Below, one piece after another: positions 1 through 6,536 of a stretch of DNA of 9,303 bases (the first letter of the stretch is position 1; every line of letters begins with the position of its first letter). The notes beneath the pieces were generated by a model. It was given only the letters and a program-made list of their open reading frames with translations, searched no databases and was not told where the DNA came from. The translations under genes were made by a program, and so were the position numbers. Source of the stretch: Parvibaculum sp964560165 (GTDB taxonomy: Bacteria > Pseudomonadota > Alphaproteobacteria > Parvibaculales > Parvibaculaceae); NCBI GenBank assembly GCA_964560165.1, contig CAZLLB010000120.1:1-9303 (forward strand), read 5' to 3'.

Positions 1-1206
1 CGCCAGATCGTCGGCGCAACCCGGCCGCATGTGCTGGCGCGCGTGCGCGAACTTTTCGGCGCGGAACCTGAAGCTACGCCGACCGCGGAGCGTCTCTCCC
101 AATTGCGCGACGATGCCAACGGCAAGGCCGCCGTCGAAGCGGGCTATGCCTATGACGGCTACATCCAGCTTAAAGTCAGTTCGGTTCTCGACAGGCTGAC
201 GCAGTTCATCGCCGAGACCAGCGGCATCACGCATAATCCGAGTAAATATCTCGCTTTGTCGCGCGCTGTCGAAGCCTGGGCAAAATGCCAGGAGGTTTTC
301 CCCGTCCATTGGACGCGCATGGATGGGCATACAGAAAAGCCGACCGCGCAGACATCATGGGTGCGCTTCCTGCGCGATTTCGATTTGAATTTCCGCATCC
401 GCCGTCTGCGTTTCGTCGTCCGCCGTCTCAATGAACTCTATGAGGAAAAAGCAGGCGGGCCGGACCACACCGGCGCGCTCGACGAATTCAAGGCGAGCCT
501 TTACGAAAGCCTCGAACTTTTGAACTCGCGCCCGACGAGCCGCCTTCAAACACCCACCATCAAGCGCATGTGTCTTGGCATCTTTGAGGAAGGCAGCGCA
601 GGACCGGCGGAAATAGACGCGCTGGTGCAGGCCATGGGTCCGGCGCTCGATCTCGTCGGCGCGGATCAGACCATCGACCAGAGTTTCGCCATCATGTCGC
701 AAAGCTATCTGCCTCATGCGCCGCGGCTCGAATTGATGCAGGCCTATATCGGCTTTCCGTTTTTCGACGTGCTGACGTTGCCGCTAAACAAATGGAATGA
801 TCTCGACGACGTCGATACGATGCAGGTCGATCGCATCAGCCCGGAAGATGCAAAGGCTATTCGCTCAGGCGGCGCGCAAGCGACGCTGATGGGCCGAAAT
901 CTCGGCCACTTCGCTGCTTTCTTCAGCCGCCGCGCGCGCGAGAATGATTATCTCTGGGGCCGTCTCCATGCCGCTGATCGCCTCGTCGATATCGTCGCCA
1001 GTGCGGGCGCGACCTCGACTGCCGCACCGGGCGCCGATTTCACCAATCTTAAAATGCGCCTCTTCCGCTCGATCCTGAAAGCCGAAGCGCCGCACCTCAC
1101 CAGCGTCCCCGATCTCATTGCCGACATAGAACGCGAAATTGCTGCGCGCTGCGGTCAGGATAGAGCTGCGGCGGGCCGCGCTTCGGAAGCCAAGGCGGCG
1201 GATTAG
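1..1206 (+). CDS. DUF3376 patatin-like protein, C-terminal part (5' end outside window)
   Basis: The reading frame is open from base 1 and ends at TAG 1204-1206. The first in-window start-like codon (GTG 31) has no ribosome site and the frame continues upstream of it, so the true start lies outside. The visible ~400 residues are soluble, Arg- and Leu-rich and mostly helical, with no signal peptide or membrane segment. A distinctive stretch at about 391-447, FRIRRLRFVVRRLNELYEE, resembles what I remember of the C-terminal DUF3376 region of bacterial patatin-related proteins (the TIGR03607 type). In that family the N-terminal half carries a patatin phospholipase fold with a GxSxG/Asp dyad, which would lie upstream here and cannot be checked. 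Function is poorly known, with lipid acyl hydrolysis inferred. The gene is convergent with the lipoprotein hydrolase across a repeat-bearing gap. The family call rests on memory of the motif and is moderate. That this is a real, expressed frame is much surer, because of its length and codon pattern. Confidence 0.62.
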   Translation, partial: RQIVGATRPHVLARVRELFGAEPEATPTAERLSQLRDDANGKAAVEAGYAYDGYIQLKVSSVLDRLTQFIAETSGITHNPSKYLALSRAVEAWAKCQEVFPVHWTRMDGHTEKPTAQTSWVRFLRDFDLNFRIRRLRFVVRRLNELYEEKAGGPDHTGALDEFKASLYESLELLNSRPTSRLQTPTIKRMCLGIFEEGSAGPAEIDALVQAMGPALDLVGADQTIDQSFAIMSQSYLPHAPRLELMQAYIGFPFFDVLTLPLNKWNDLDDVDTMQVDRISPEDAKAIRSGGAQATLMGRNLGHFAAFFSRRARENDYLWGRLHAADRLVDIVASAGATSTAAPGADFTNLKMRLFRSILKAEAPHLTSVPDLIADIEREIAARCGQDRAAAGRASEAKAAD

Positions 1207-1223
1207 GGGACAGCCCTGTTTCC

Positions 1224-1303
1224 GTCATTGCGAGCGTCAGCGAAGCAATCCAGAAGCCGCATATGTAGAAAGACTGGATTGCTTCGCTGACGCTCGCAAT
1301 GAC
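1224..1303. repeat. Perfect 30-bp inverted repeat (stem-loop) between convergent genes
   Basis: Bases 1224-1253 and 1274-1303 are exact reverse complements over 30 bases, separated by a 20-base spacer (1254-1273). The arm begins GTCATTGCGAGCGTCAGCGA and ends in CAATCCAG. The pairing stops abruptly at both ends (C1223 against A1304, A1254 against A1273). Arms of this sequence are widespread as intergenic repeats in alphaproteobacterial genomes and often give spurious short ORFs reading like 'ASVSEAIQ', which this copy also does. It sits 18 bases after the patatin-like gene and 60 bases after the lipoprotein gene (both converge here), so a transcript from either side would fold into a very strong hairpin. 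Roles as a bidirectional terminator, mRNA 3'-end protector or inert mobile repeat are all possible. No transposase is present. Confidence 0.9.
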
Positions 1304-1336
1304 AGCCAAGAAGCTGATAACAGGATGCTGATGGGG

Positions 1337-1349
1337 CCTGAGGAGCGGC
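1337..1349 (+). repeat. Fragment of REP-like palindromic repeat
   Basis: The 13 bases CCTGAGGAGCGGC are identical to 8261-8273, the left arm of the fuller repeat at 8256-8299. Only this half is present and no matching right arm follows. It lies 14 bases beyond the stop codon of the lipoprotein gene. It is probably a decayed or truncated copy, and chance identity of 13 bases in G+C-rich DNA is not excluded. Confidence 0.4.
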
Positions 1350-1363
1350 ATTCACTAAATGAA

Positions 1364-2362
1364 CTACCTCGCCGCCGACATCTCCGTGCAAGGCGACAGG
1401 TCCTGCGCTCCCGATGGCAACTTCGCCGCGCGATCCGCCATCCAGGCTTCAATGTCTTTCCACACCACCTCGCGCTCCAGGTCGCGCAGCAGCATGTGAT
1501 AGCCGTTGGCATAACAGGCCGCCGTAACATCCACATGCGCGGCGCGCATATCGCTCAGCGACTTGGCCACCGGGACCGGCGGCACGATTTCGTCATGTGC
1601 GCCATACATCAGCAGCACCGGCACGTCGATATGCGGGGCCGAAGACGCCGCCTCGTCCATCAGTCCCACCAGTCCATAGATCGTGCCGATCTGTGTTCCC
1701 TTGATCACCAGCGGATCGCGGCCCAGCGCCTTCAGCATTTCGATATTGTCTGAAGCGCGAATGTTCAGCCCACGTCCGGTCACTGTCATGGTGGGCAGCG
1801 TATGCGCGCTCATCCATAGCACCGTTTCATAAAAGGCGTTCATCGCCCGCCAGCCCCAGACGGCCGGGGCCGCGAGAATGACGCCATCCACCCTGGGCGG
1901 ATTGGGCGAGGTGAAGGCGCGCATCGCCACCGCGCCGCCCATGCTTTCGCCGAGAAGATAGACCGGCAGGCCGGGATGTTTCTCGCACACCAGCGTGATC
2001 ACCGCATTGAGATCATCGGCCATGCGCGGTGCGCCAGCCCAAAGCCCGCGCCCCGGCGCGCGTCCAAAGCCGCGCTGGTCATAGGCGTAAACCGTCACGC
2101 CGCGCTCCTGAAACCAGCGCCCCGGCATATCGAAGGCGTTCTGATAATCGTTCATGCCATGCAGGCCGATGATGATCGCGTGAGGCTCCGCCGCCGCCCA
2201 GACCTGCAATGGCAGCCGCGCGCCGTCCGAGGTCACGACATTCGTCGCCTCGATGCGCGGCGTATAGGTCGCATTGCCCGTCGCCATCAGGCGCGGCGCG
2301 CAGCCGAGGCCGAGCGTCGCCACCAGCGCGCCTCCCAATAGAAGCCGGAACACACGTTTCAT
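1364..2362 (-). CDS. Alpha/beta-hydrolase lipoprotein (monoacylglycerol lipase / serine aminopeptidase S33-like)
   Basis: A 332-residue secreted hydrolase, probably an esterase or lysophospholipase acting at the cell envelope; the substrate is unknown. The N-terminus (MKRVF, then a hydrophobic stretch to residue 20, then Cys21 in LGLGC) looks like a lipoprotein signal peptide, although the lipobox is imperfect because Leu is at -4 and -2 rather than -3. The hydrolase fold shows an oxyanion-type HGMND (68-72), YDQRGFGRAPG (94-104, typical of the monoglyceride lipase/hydrolase_4 group), nucleophile elbow GESMG with Ser140, acid Asp257 in YGAHDEIVPP, and His289 in GYHM. The triad is therefore complete. 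The start at 2362 is chosen because ATG overlaps the glycosylase stop as ATGA (2362-2359), a signal peptide begins exactly there, and AAGGCGG lies just upstream. A longer frame to 2452 reads antisense-like sequence inside the upstream gene. It is the last gene of its run, ending at TAG 1366-1364. Confidence 0.88.
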   Translation of the reverse strand: MKRVFRLLLGGALVATLGLGCAPRLMATGNATYTPRIEATNVVTSDGARLPLQVWAAAEPHAIIIGLHGMNDYQNAFDMPGRWFQERGVTVYAYDQRGFGRAPGRGLWAGAPRMADDLNAVITLVCEKHPGLPVYLLGESMGGAVAMRAFTSPNPPRVDGVILAAPAVWGWRAMNAFYETVLWMSAHTLPTMTVTGRGLNIRASDNIEMLKALGRDPLVIKGTQIGTIYGLVGLMDEAASSAPHIDVPVLLMYGAHDEIVPPVPVAKSLSDMRAAHVDVTAACYANGYHMLLRDLEREVVWKDIEAWMADRAAKLPSGAQDLSPCTEMSAAR

Positions 2363-2994
2363 TTTCCGCCTTGCGTTTTCCCCGATGCCGGGCCGCCGAT
2401 CAGCGCACGAACCTTTCGGCGCAACATGGGAAGTACGTCCTCTTCGAACCATGGGTTTTTCTTGATCCAGGCCGTATTACGCCATGAGGGATGTGGCAGG
2501 GGTAAGGCATGAGGCCCATACTCCCGCCATGCCGCGACCGTTTGAGTGAGGTTGGGTTTGCGGGCCTGTCCTAGATGCCAGCTCTGCGCATATTGGCCGA
2601 CGAGCAGCGTCAGTTCGATTTTAGGCATCAAGGCCATAAGATCGGCATGCCAATGCGCAGCACATTCGCGGCGCGGCGGCAGGTCGCCGCCCTTGGCGTC
2701 CTGCCCCGGAAAGCAGAACCCCATCGGCACGATGGCGATTTTTGAGACGTCGTAGAATTCCTCCGACGTCACGCCCATCCATTCGCGCAAGCGGTCGCCA
2801 CTGCGGTCGGTAAAAGGTATTCCAGATTCATGCACGCGCGTTCCCGGTGCCTGCCCCGCAATGCAGATACGCGCCGTCCGCGATACGCTCAGCACCGGGC
2901 GCGGCTCATGCGGCAACGGAGCCCCGATGGGATTTTCAATGCAAATGCGGCAGGCGCGAATATCCGCAACGAGCTTATCGAGGCGTGTCGGCAT
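2359..2994 (-). CDS. Uracil-DNA glycosylase family protein (UDG-like, putative Fe-S)
   Basis: A 211-residue cytosolic protein of the UDG superfamily, predicted to recognise uracil or another damaged base in DNA and cleave the glycosidic bond. Motif A is AGQAPGTRVHESGIPFTDRSG (46-66), which parallels the GEAPG...G.PF.GRSG motif of family 4 enzymes. The C-terminal motif is LPHPSWRN (166-173), where canonical enzymes have HPS plus a different tail. Four cysteines, C15-x2-C18, C94 (in GFCFPG) and C111 (in PRREC), are spaced like the [4Fe-4S] ligands of family 4 UDGs. The KRRIH insert of UdgX is absent. The terminal Lys/Gly-rich tail overlaps the lipoprotein gene by ATGA. Start ATG 2994 has no Shine-Dalgarno, and upstream in-frame sequence reaches a stop without another ATG/GTG start. 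A TATAAT six bases ahead of it suggests a leaderless message. The family is sure; the exact lesion specificity is not. Confidence 0.87.
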   Translation of the reverse strand: MPTRLDKLVADIRACRICIENPIGAPLPHEPRPVLSVSRTARICIAGQAPGTRVHESGIPFTDRSGDRLREWMGVTSEEFYDVSKIAIVPMGFCFPGQDAKGGDLPPRRECAAHWHADLMALMPKIELTLLVGQYAQSWHLGQARKPNLTQTVAAWREYGPHALPLPHPSWRNTAWIKKNPWFEEDVLPMLRRKVRALIGGPASGKTQGGK

Positions 2995-2995
2995 T

Positions 2996-3030
2996 CGCTG
3001 ATTATACCCGAGGCGATTACAGAATATCGA
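2996..3030 (-). promoter_or_regulatory. Candidate promoter for a leaderless glycosylase mRNA
   Basis: On the minus strand a perfect TATAAT (3006-3001) is preceded, after 18 bases, by TCGATA (3030-3025; four of six against TTGACA). The usual start point, about seven bases past the -10, falls on the A of the ATG at 2994. There is no Shine-Dalgarno between. This is seen by eye only, and read-through from the acyl-CoA dehydrogenase gene 73 bases upstream is the alternative. Confidence 0.35.
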
Positions 3031-3067
3031 CGTCCATTTTCGTCACATCCCCGGCCATGGCCTCGCC

Positions 3068-4219
3068 CTACCTCACATCCTTCAGCATATTGCGGGCGAT
3101 GATGACCTGCTGCACTTGGCTGGTGCCTTCATAAATGCGGAAGATACGCACGTCGCGATAGAAACGCTCAATGCCGTAATCGGCCACATAGCCCGCGCCG
3201 CCATGTATCTGCACCGCGCGGTCGGCAATCCGGCCCACGGCTTCGGAGCAGAAGAGTTTCGTGCAGGAGCTTTCGGTCGCCACATCCTCGCCCGCGTCGC
3301 GGCGGCGGGCGGCGTCGAGCACCATGCAGCGGCCCGCATAATGTTCCATCTTGGAATCGGCCAGCATCGCCTGCACCAGTTGCAGATTGCCGATGGGCGC
3401 GCCGAACTGTTTGCGCTCGGCGGCATATTTTGTCGAATCCGCAACGAGGCGATCGGCAACGCCCATGCAGACGGCGGAGATATGCAGCCGTCCGCGCTCC
3501 AGCACCTGCATCGCCGTGATGAAGCCCCTGCCCTCCGTGTCGCCAAGCAGGCATGAGGCCGGTATCCGCGCATTGTCGAAAATGACGTCGCAAATATGCG
3601 CGCCCTGCTGGCCCATTTTCTTTTCAGGCTTGCCGATCGAAATGCCCGCAATGTCGCGCGGCACGATGAAGGCCGAAACGCCCTTCGCGCCCGGCGTCTT
3701 GGGGTCCGTGCGCGCCAGCACCGTGAAGGCATGCGCTTTGTTGGCATTGGTGATGAAACGCTTGGTGCCGTTGACGACATAGTGGTCGCCGTCGCGGATC
3801 GCGGTCGTCTTCAGCGCTGCCGCGTCCGAGCCTGCTTCCGGCTCCGTCAGTGCGAAGCTGATGATGACCTCGCCGCTGGCGATCTTAGGCAGCCATTCGG
3901 TCTTCTGGTCCTCGCGGCCATGCATCACGATGCCCTGGCTGCCGATGCCCACATTGGTCCCGATGACGGAGCGGAAGGCGGGCGAGGTGCGGCCCAGCTC
4001 GAACATCAGCAGGCATTCCTCCTCCATGGTCAGGCCCAGCCCGCCATATTCCACCGGCACCGAAATGCCGAAGAGGCCGAGTTCCTTCATCTCCTCGATG
4101 ATTTCGACAGGCACGGCATCGTCTTCCGATACCTTGTCCTCGATGGGCCGCAGCCGTTCATCGACGAAGCGCCGAACGGAGGAAATGAGCTGTTCGCGTG
4201 TTTCGGCATCGAGGGCCAT
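3068..4219 (-). CDS. Acyl-CoA dehydrogenase
   Basis: A 383-residue FAD-dependent acyl-CoA dehydrogenase, full family length. It performs alpha,beta-dehydrogenation of an acyl-CoA thioester and passes electrons to ETF, in beta-oxidation or branched-chain catabolism. An N-terminal helical domain (1-~120) is followed by the first signature FALTEPEAGSD (122-132), the beta-domain, and the C-terminal helical domain with RKQFG and the second signature QIHGGAGYVADYGIERFYRD (337-356). The catalytic base is Glu364 in RIYEGTSQVQQ, the short/medium-chain placement rather than the isovaleryl/long-chain one. Chain-length preference cannot be read from sequence. ATG 4219 has GGAG seven bases upstream. A plausible sigma-70-type promoter lies at 4256-4284. 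The glycosylase starts 73 bases downstream on the same strand, so read-through is possible but not required. No ETF or enoyl-CoA hydratase gene is adjacent. Confidence 0.97.
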   Translation of the reverse strand: MALDAETREQLISSVRRFVDERLRPIEDKVSEDDAVPVEIIEEMKELGLFGISVPVEYGGLGLTMEEECLLMFELGRTSPAFRSVIGTNVGIGSQGIVMHGREDQKTEWLPKIASGEVIISFALTEPEAGSDAAALKTTAIRDGDHYVVNGTKRFITNANKAHAFTVLARTDPKTPGAKGVSAFIVPRDIAGISIGKPEKKMGQQGAHICDVIFDNARIPASCLLGDTEGRGFITAMQVLERGRLHISAVCMGVADRLVADSTKYAAERKQFGAPIGNLQLVQAMLADSKMEHYAGRCMVLDAARRRDAGEDVATESSCTKLFCSEAVGRIADRAVQIHGGAGYVADYGIERFYRDVRIFRIYEGTSQVQQVIIARNMLKDVR

Positions 4220-4255
4220 GGTCGCTCCGGCTTGAAGAGTGAAAGTCGGGGCGGA

Positions 4256-4284
4256 ATTTAGGCCATGAAAGCGGAGGGGGTCAA
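4256..4284 (-). promoter_or_regulatory. Candidate promoter of the acyl-CoA dehydrogenase gene
   Basis: Minus strand TTGACC (4284-4279), a 17-base spacer, then CTAAAT (4261-4256), followed about 37 bases later by the ATG at 4219. The -35 is a five-of-six match to TTGACA. The -10 is weak by E. coli rules, but alphaproteobacterial -10 boxes are loose. The site lies wholly in the 93-base gap after the PAS gene. No operator-like palindrome is evident. Confidence 0.38.
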
Positions 4285-4312
4285 AGGTTGAAAGCGCGCG
4301 CCTTGCCGCGCC

Positions 4313-4858
4313 TCAGCCAACCGCCATTTCCGTCGCAAAGCGTTCAAGGGCCGAAACCGGCTTGTAGGAGGTCGCCGTAAAAATACGGTCGGCGCGTTCC
4401 CCGTCAGTGGAGAGCGGCATATAGGCGGCCTCAAAGGTCATATGCCCGCGCCCGCCAAACTCCATACTGCCGCCCACGCCGAGCGGGCGATGAAGCGTCG
4501 CTACGGCCTTGTAAAGCTCATGCAGCACCGTGCCGAGATGCGGCGTATGCTCATTGGCATCGACAACCGAACGGCCGCGCAGGTTGATGCCGTGGGAATA
4601 GGCCACTTCCTCCCCGATCAGCCGATAGGTCAGCCTGAACGGATCGTAATCGACCTGAATCATCATCAGATGCGGCATATGCCGGGCGAAATCCACAGGG
4701 TCCATGTCCCTGGGTGAGGGCATCTTGCGGGAGCCGCGTTTGGCATACCAATAGTTCAGAACTTCGACGACCATCGGATCGCTCAGGTCGCGCAGCTTGC
4801 GCAACCCAGCACCGCTCGCACCGGCGTCCGCGATCAGGGCGTCGTAATATTCCTTCAC
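4313..4858 (-). CDS. Stand-alone PAS_5 domain protein
   Basis: A ~181-residue soluble protein that is essentially a single PAS_5-type domain (PF07310). The diagnostic pattern is PSPRDMDPVDFARHMPHLMM, followed by a strand rich in Tyr and Arg (DYDPFRLTYRLIGEEVAYSHG), LRGRSVVD, and a later beta-strand region around HMTFEAAYMPLSTDG. No kinase, GGDEF, EAL, HTH or transmembrane segment accompanies it. Families like this are abundant in alphaproteobacteria and largely uncharacterised. A ligand-sensing or protein-interaction role is only inferred. The start is placed at GTG 4858 because TTGGAGA sits seven bases ahead. The alternative GTG 4864 would place that GGAG one base from the start, which is too close. 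The gene is divergent from the thioesterase-oxidoreductase pair (151 bases between starts) and 93 bases upstream of the acyl-CoA dehydrogenase on the same strand. Confidence 0.82.
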   Translation of the reverse strand: MKEYYDALIADAGASGAGLRKLRDLSDPMVVEVLNYWYAKRGSRKMPSPRDMDPVDFARHMPHLMMIQVDYDPFRLTYRLIGEEVAYSHGINLRGRSVVDANEHTPHLGTVLHELYKAVATLHRPLGVGGSMEFGGRGHMTFEAAYMPLSTDGERADRIFTATSYKPVSALERFATEMAVG

Positions 4859-5009
4859 CGGCACTCTCCAAGCAGACCCGCGCTTCCTCCGGGCGACGCG
4901 GCGACATTAGTGAGCAAGGGCTAATTGGAGGTGAACAGGGCTGGGTCCGTGTGCCTCTTCCTGATAAGAAACGGGCAATCGCAACTCATCTGTCGGGATT
5001 CAGTACTGT

Positions 5010-5453
5010 ATGTCTAAAACACCGAGCGCAAAGCTCGCCGCCGCCGGCTTCAAGGGCTGGGACGGCACGGACCCTTTTGAGGATCACGCAGGCCCCTATT
5101 TCTCACGCAAAGCGGAAAATGGCGAGGTCATCTGCGCCTTTGAGGCGACGCCGGTGCATTGCAACGGCGGCGGCTTCATGCATGGCGGCGCGCTGATGAC
5201 CTTTGCGGATTATTCGCTTTTTGCCATCGGCGGCGACGTGCTTGATGGTCCCTGCGTCACGGTTTCCTTTAACGCCGAATTTACAGCTTCCGCACCTTCC
5301 GGCGTCACCATCTATTCACGCGGCGAAGTTGTGCAAAATACCGGCAGCATGGTTTTTCTGCGCGGACAGGTTTATGTCGAAGAGGGTGACGCGACACGCA
5401 CCCTTCTAAATTTCAGCGGCATCGTGAAGCGGATAAAGCGCAGGCCGGTCTAA
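5010..5453 (+). CDS. PaaI-type hotdog-fold thioesterase
   Basis: A 147-residue hotdog-fold protein, predicted to hydrolyse an acyl-CoA or aryl-CoA thioester in the cytosol, probably as a homotetramer. The core motif is N52...HGGALMTFADYSLFAIGG (58-75). The HGG loop (58-60) and acidic Asp67 correspond to the catalytic and CoA-binding positions of PaaI-like thioesterases. The following strands (CVTVSFNAEFTASAPSG) and the C-terminal SGIVKRIKRRPV match the fold's beta-sheet and basic tail. The length is typical. ATG 5010 has only a poor ribosome site (a CGGGA 13 bases ahead), so translation may be weak, but no better in-frame start is evident. The next gene follows after 28 bases on the same strand, so they are probably one operon. 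The natural substrate cannot be inferred; phenylacetyl-CoA genes are not nearby, so I do not assign the name paaI. Confidence 0.9.
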   Translation: MSKTPSAKLAAAGFKGWDGTDPFEDHAGPYFSRKAENGEVICAFEATPVHCNGGGFMHGGALMTFADYSLFAIGGDVLDGPCVTVSFNAEFTASAPSGVTIYSRGEVVQNTGSMVFLRGQVYVEEGDATRTLLNFSGIVKRIKRRPV

Positions 5454-5481
5454 CTTCGGCCGCTCCAGAAAAGGGCTTTGC

Positions 5482-6528
5482 ATGGTCACCTTGAGCGTTC
5501 TCGACCAGTCTCCCATCCGCAAGGGCGGCACGGCAGCGGAAGCGCTCGCCAATACAATCGACCTTGCGCGCCATGCCGAGCGTCTGGGCTATAGCCGCTA
5601 CTGGCTTGCCGAGCATCACAACAGCACATCCTTTGCTGGCTCAGCGCCCGAGATCATGATTGCCGCCGTCGCGGGCGCGACCTCGCATATCAATGTCGGC
5701 TCGGCGGGCGTCATGCTGCCCCATTACAGCCCACTGAAGGTCGCCGAGCTTTTCCGCTTGCTCGAAACGCTTTATCCCGGCCGCATCGACCTCGGCCTTG
5801 GCCGCGCACCGGGCTCGGACCAGCGCACCTCGCGCGCGCTTCAGCCGGGGCCGCAGGCCTATCCCATCGACGTCTTTCCCCAGCAGGTCGAATTGCTGGT
5901 CCAATTTCTTGAAGATGCGATGGGGCTCAGCGGCGAGCGCGGCGGCTTTCCCACCGATCACCCCTATACCGGCATCCACGCGACGCCACGCGGGCCGGGC
6001 ATGCCCAATCTCTGGATGCTTGGCTCAGGTGGCGACGGTGCAGCCATCGCCGCCCAATTCGGCCTTGCTTATTGTTTTGCGCATTTCATCAATCAGGATG
6101 CGGGCACCGCGCCGCTGGAAATTTACCGGCGCAGCTTCAAACCATCGCGCGACCTCACCTCGCCGCGCGGCTCCCTCGCCGTATCGGTCACGGTCGCAGA
6201 AACGGAAGAGGAGGCGCGCCGCATTTCCGCGCCGCGCAATCTCTGGGTCGTGCAATTGCTGCAAAACCGCGCCAGCGCCTTCCCCACCGTCGAGGAAGCG
6301 CTCGCCTATAATTATTCCGACGAAGAAAAAACCATGCTGCACGCCGTCGAACGCCGCGGCATCGTCGGCTCGCCCGAGCAGGTGCGTGGCCGCATGCTGC
6401 AAATGGGCGCAGATCACGGCGTCGATGATTTCGTCGCCCTGACCATCACCTACGATCAGGCCGACCGCGTGAAGTCTTACGAGCTGCTGGCGCAGGCTTT
6501 CGGACTCAAAGCAAGACCCTCATCCTGA
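5482..6528 (+). CDS. LLM-class flavin-dependent oxidoreductase (luciferase family, group 1)
   Basis: A 348-residue TIM-barrel protein of the bacterial luciferase-like monooxygenase class. It is expected to use reduced FMN or F420, and oxygen where monooxygenase; the substrate is unknown. The N-terminus (LSVLDQSPIRKG) and the run YWLAEHHN (40-47), GSAGVMLPHYSPLKVAE (73-89) and YPGRIDLGLGRAPGSD (98-113) are the hallmarks of the single-subunit group-1 family that includes YhbW. Family members of this group run about 330-350 residues, so it is full length. ATG 5482 has AAGGG seven bases upstream. It follows the hotdog thioesterase by 28 bases, suggesting co-transcription. The stop codon TGA (6526-6528) lies inside a CCTCATCCTGAGG palindrome that matches the outer arm of a known alphaproteobacterial repeat, so the last three or four codons may have been supplied by repeat insertion. 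It is convergent with the symporter gene, 8 bases away. Confidence 0.93.
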   Translation: MVTLSVLDQSPIRKGGTAAEALANTIDLARHAERLGYSRYWLAEHHNSTSFAGSAPEIMIAAVAGATSHINVGSAGVMLPHYSPLKVAELFRLLETLYPGRIDLGLGRAPGSDQRTSRALQPGPQAYPIDVFPQQVELLVQFLEDAMGLSGERGGFPTDHPYTGIHATPRGPGMPNLWMLGSGGDGAAIAAQFGLAYCFAHFINQDAGTAPLEIYRRSFKPSRDLTSPRGSLAVSVTVAETEEEARRISAPRNLWVVQLLQNRASAFPTVEEALAYNYSDEEKTMLHAVERRGIVGSPEQVRGRMLQMGADHGVDDFVALTITYDQADRVKSYELLAQAFGLKARPSS

Positions 6529-6531
6529 GGA
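6518..6531. repeat. Outer arm of REP-like palindrome overlapping the oxidoreductase stop codon
   Basis: CCTCATCCTGAGG (6518-6530) is a self-complementary element (CCTCA / TGAGG with a 3-base centre), followed by A. It corresponds to the first 13 bases of a repeat I know from Hyphomicrobiales genomes, whose longer form is at 8256-8299 (there CCTCCCCTGAGGAGCGGC...). Only the start of the repeat is present here. The TGA of the oxidoreductase gene is bases 6526-6528 inside it. A local hairpin of 5 bp is too short to be a terminator on its own. Confidence 0.45.
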
Positions 6532-6536
6532 AGTGA

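Noticed and set aside
1139..1753. Plus-strand frame from the patatin-like gene through the repeat into the hydrolase gene
   Set aside because: It is Arg/His-rich without family resemblance and overlaps two well-supported genes; part of it is simply the palindromic repeat.
2363..2452. 30-codon N-terminal extension of the lipoprotein hydrolase
   Set aside because: It would lie inside the glycosylase gene and put a basic stretch ahead of the signal peptide; the ATGA overlap sets the start at 2362.
3017..3058. 13-residue minus-strand frame (MAGDVTKMDVDIL) just past the acyl-CoA dehydrogenase stop, in the same frame as it
   Set aside because: Too short, weak ribosome site and no recognised homologue; it is probably chance, although a readthrough extension cannot be excluded.
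4291..4312. Short G/C hairpin after the PAS gene stop as a terminator
   Set aside because: A 5-bp stem with no T-run; not separable from the general G+C content.
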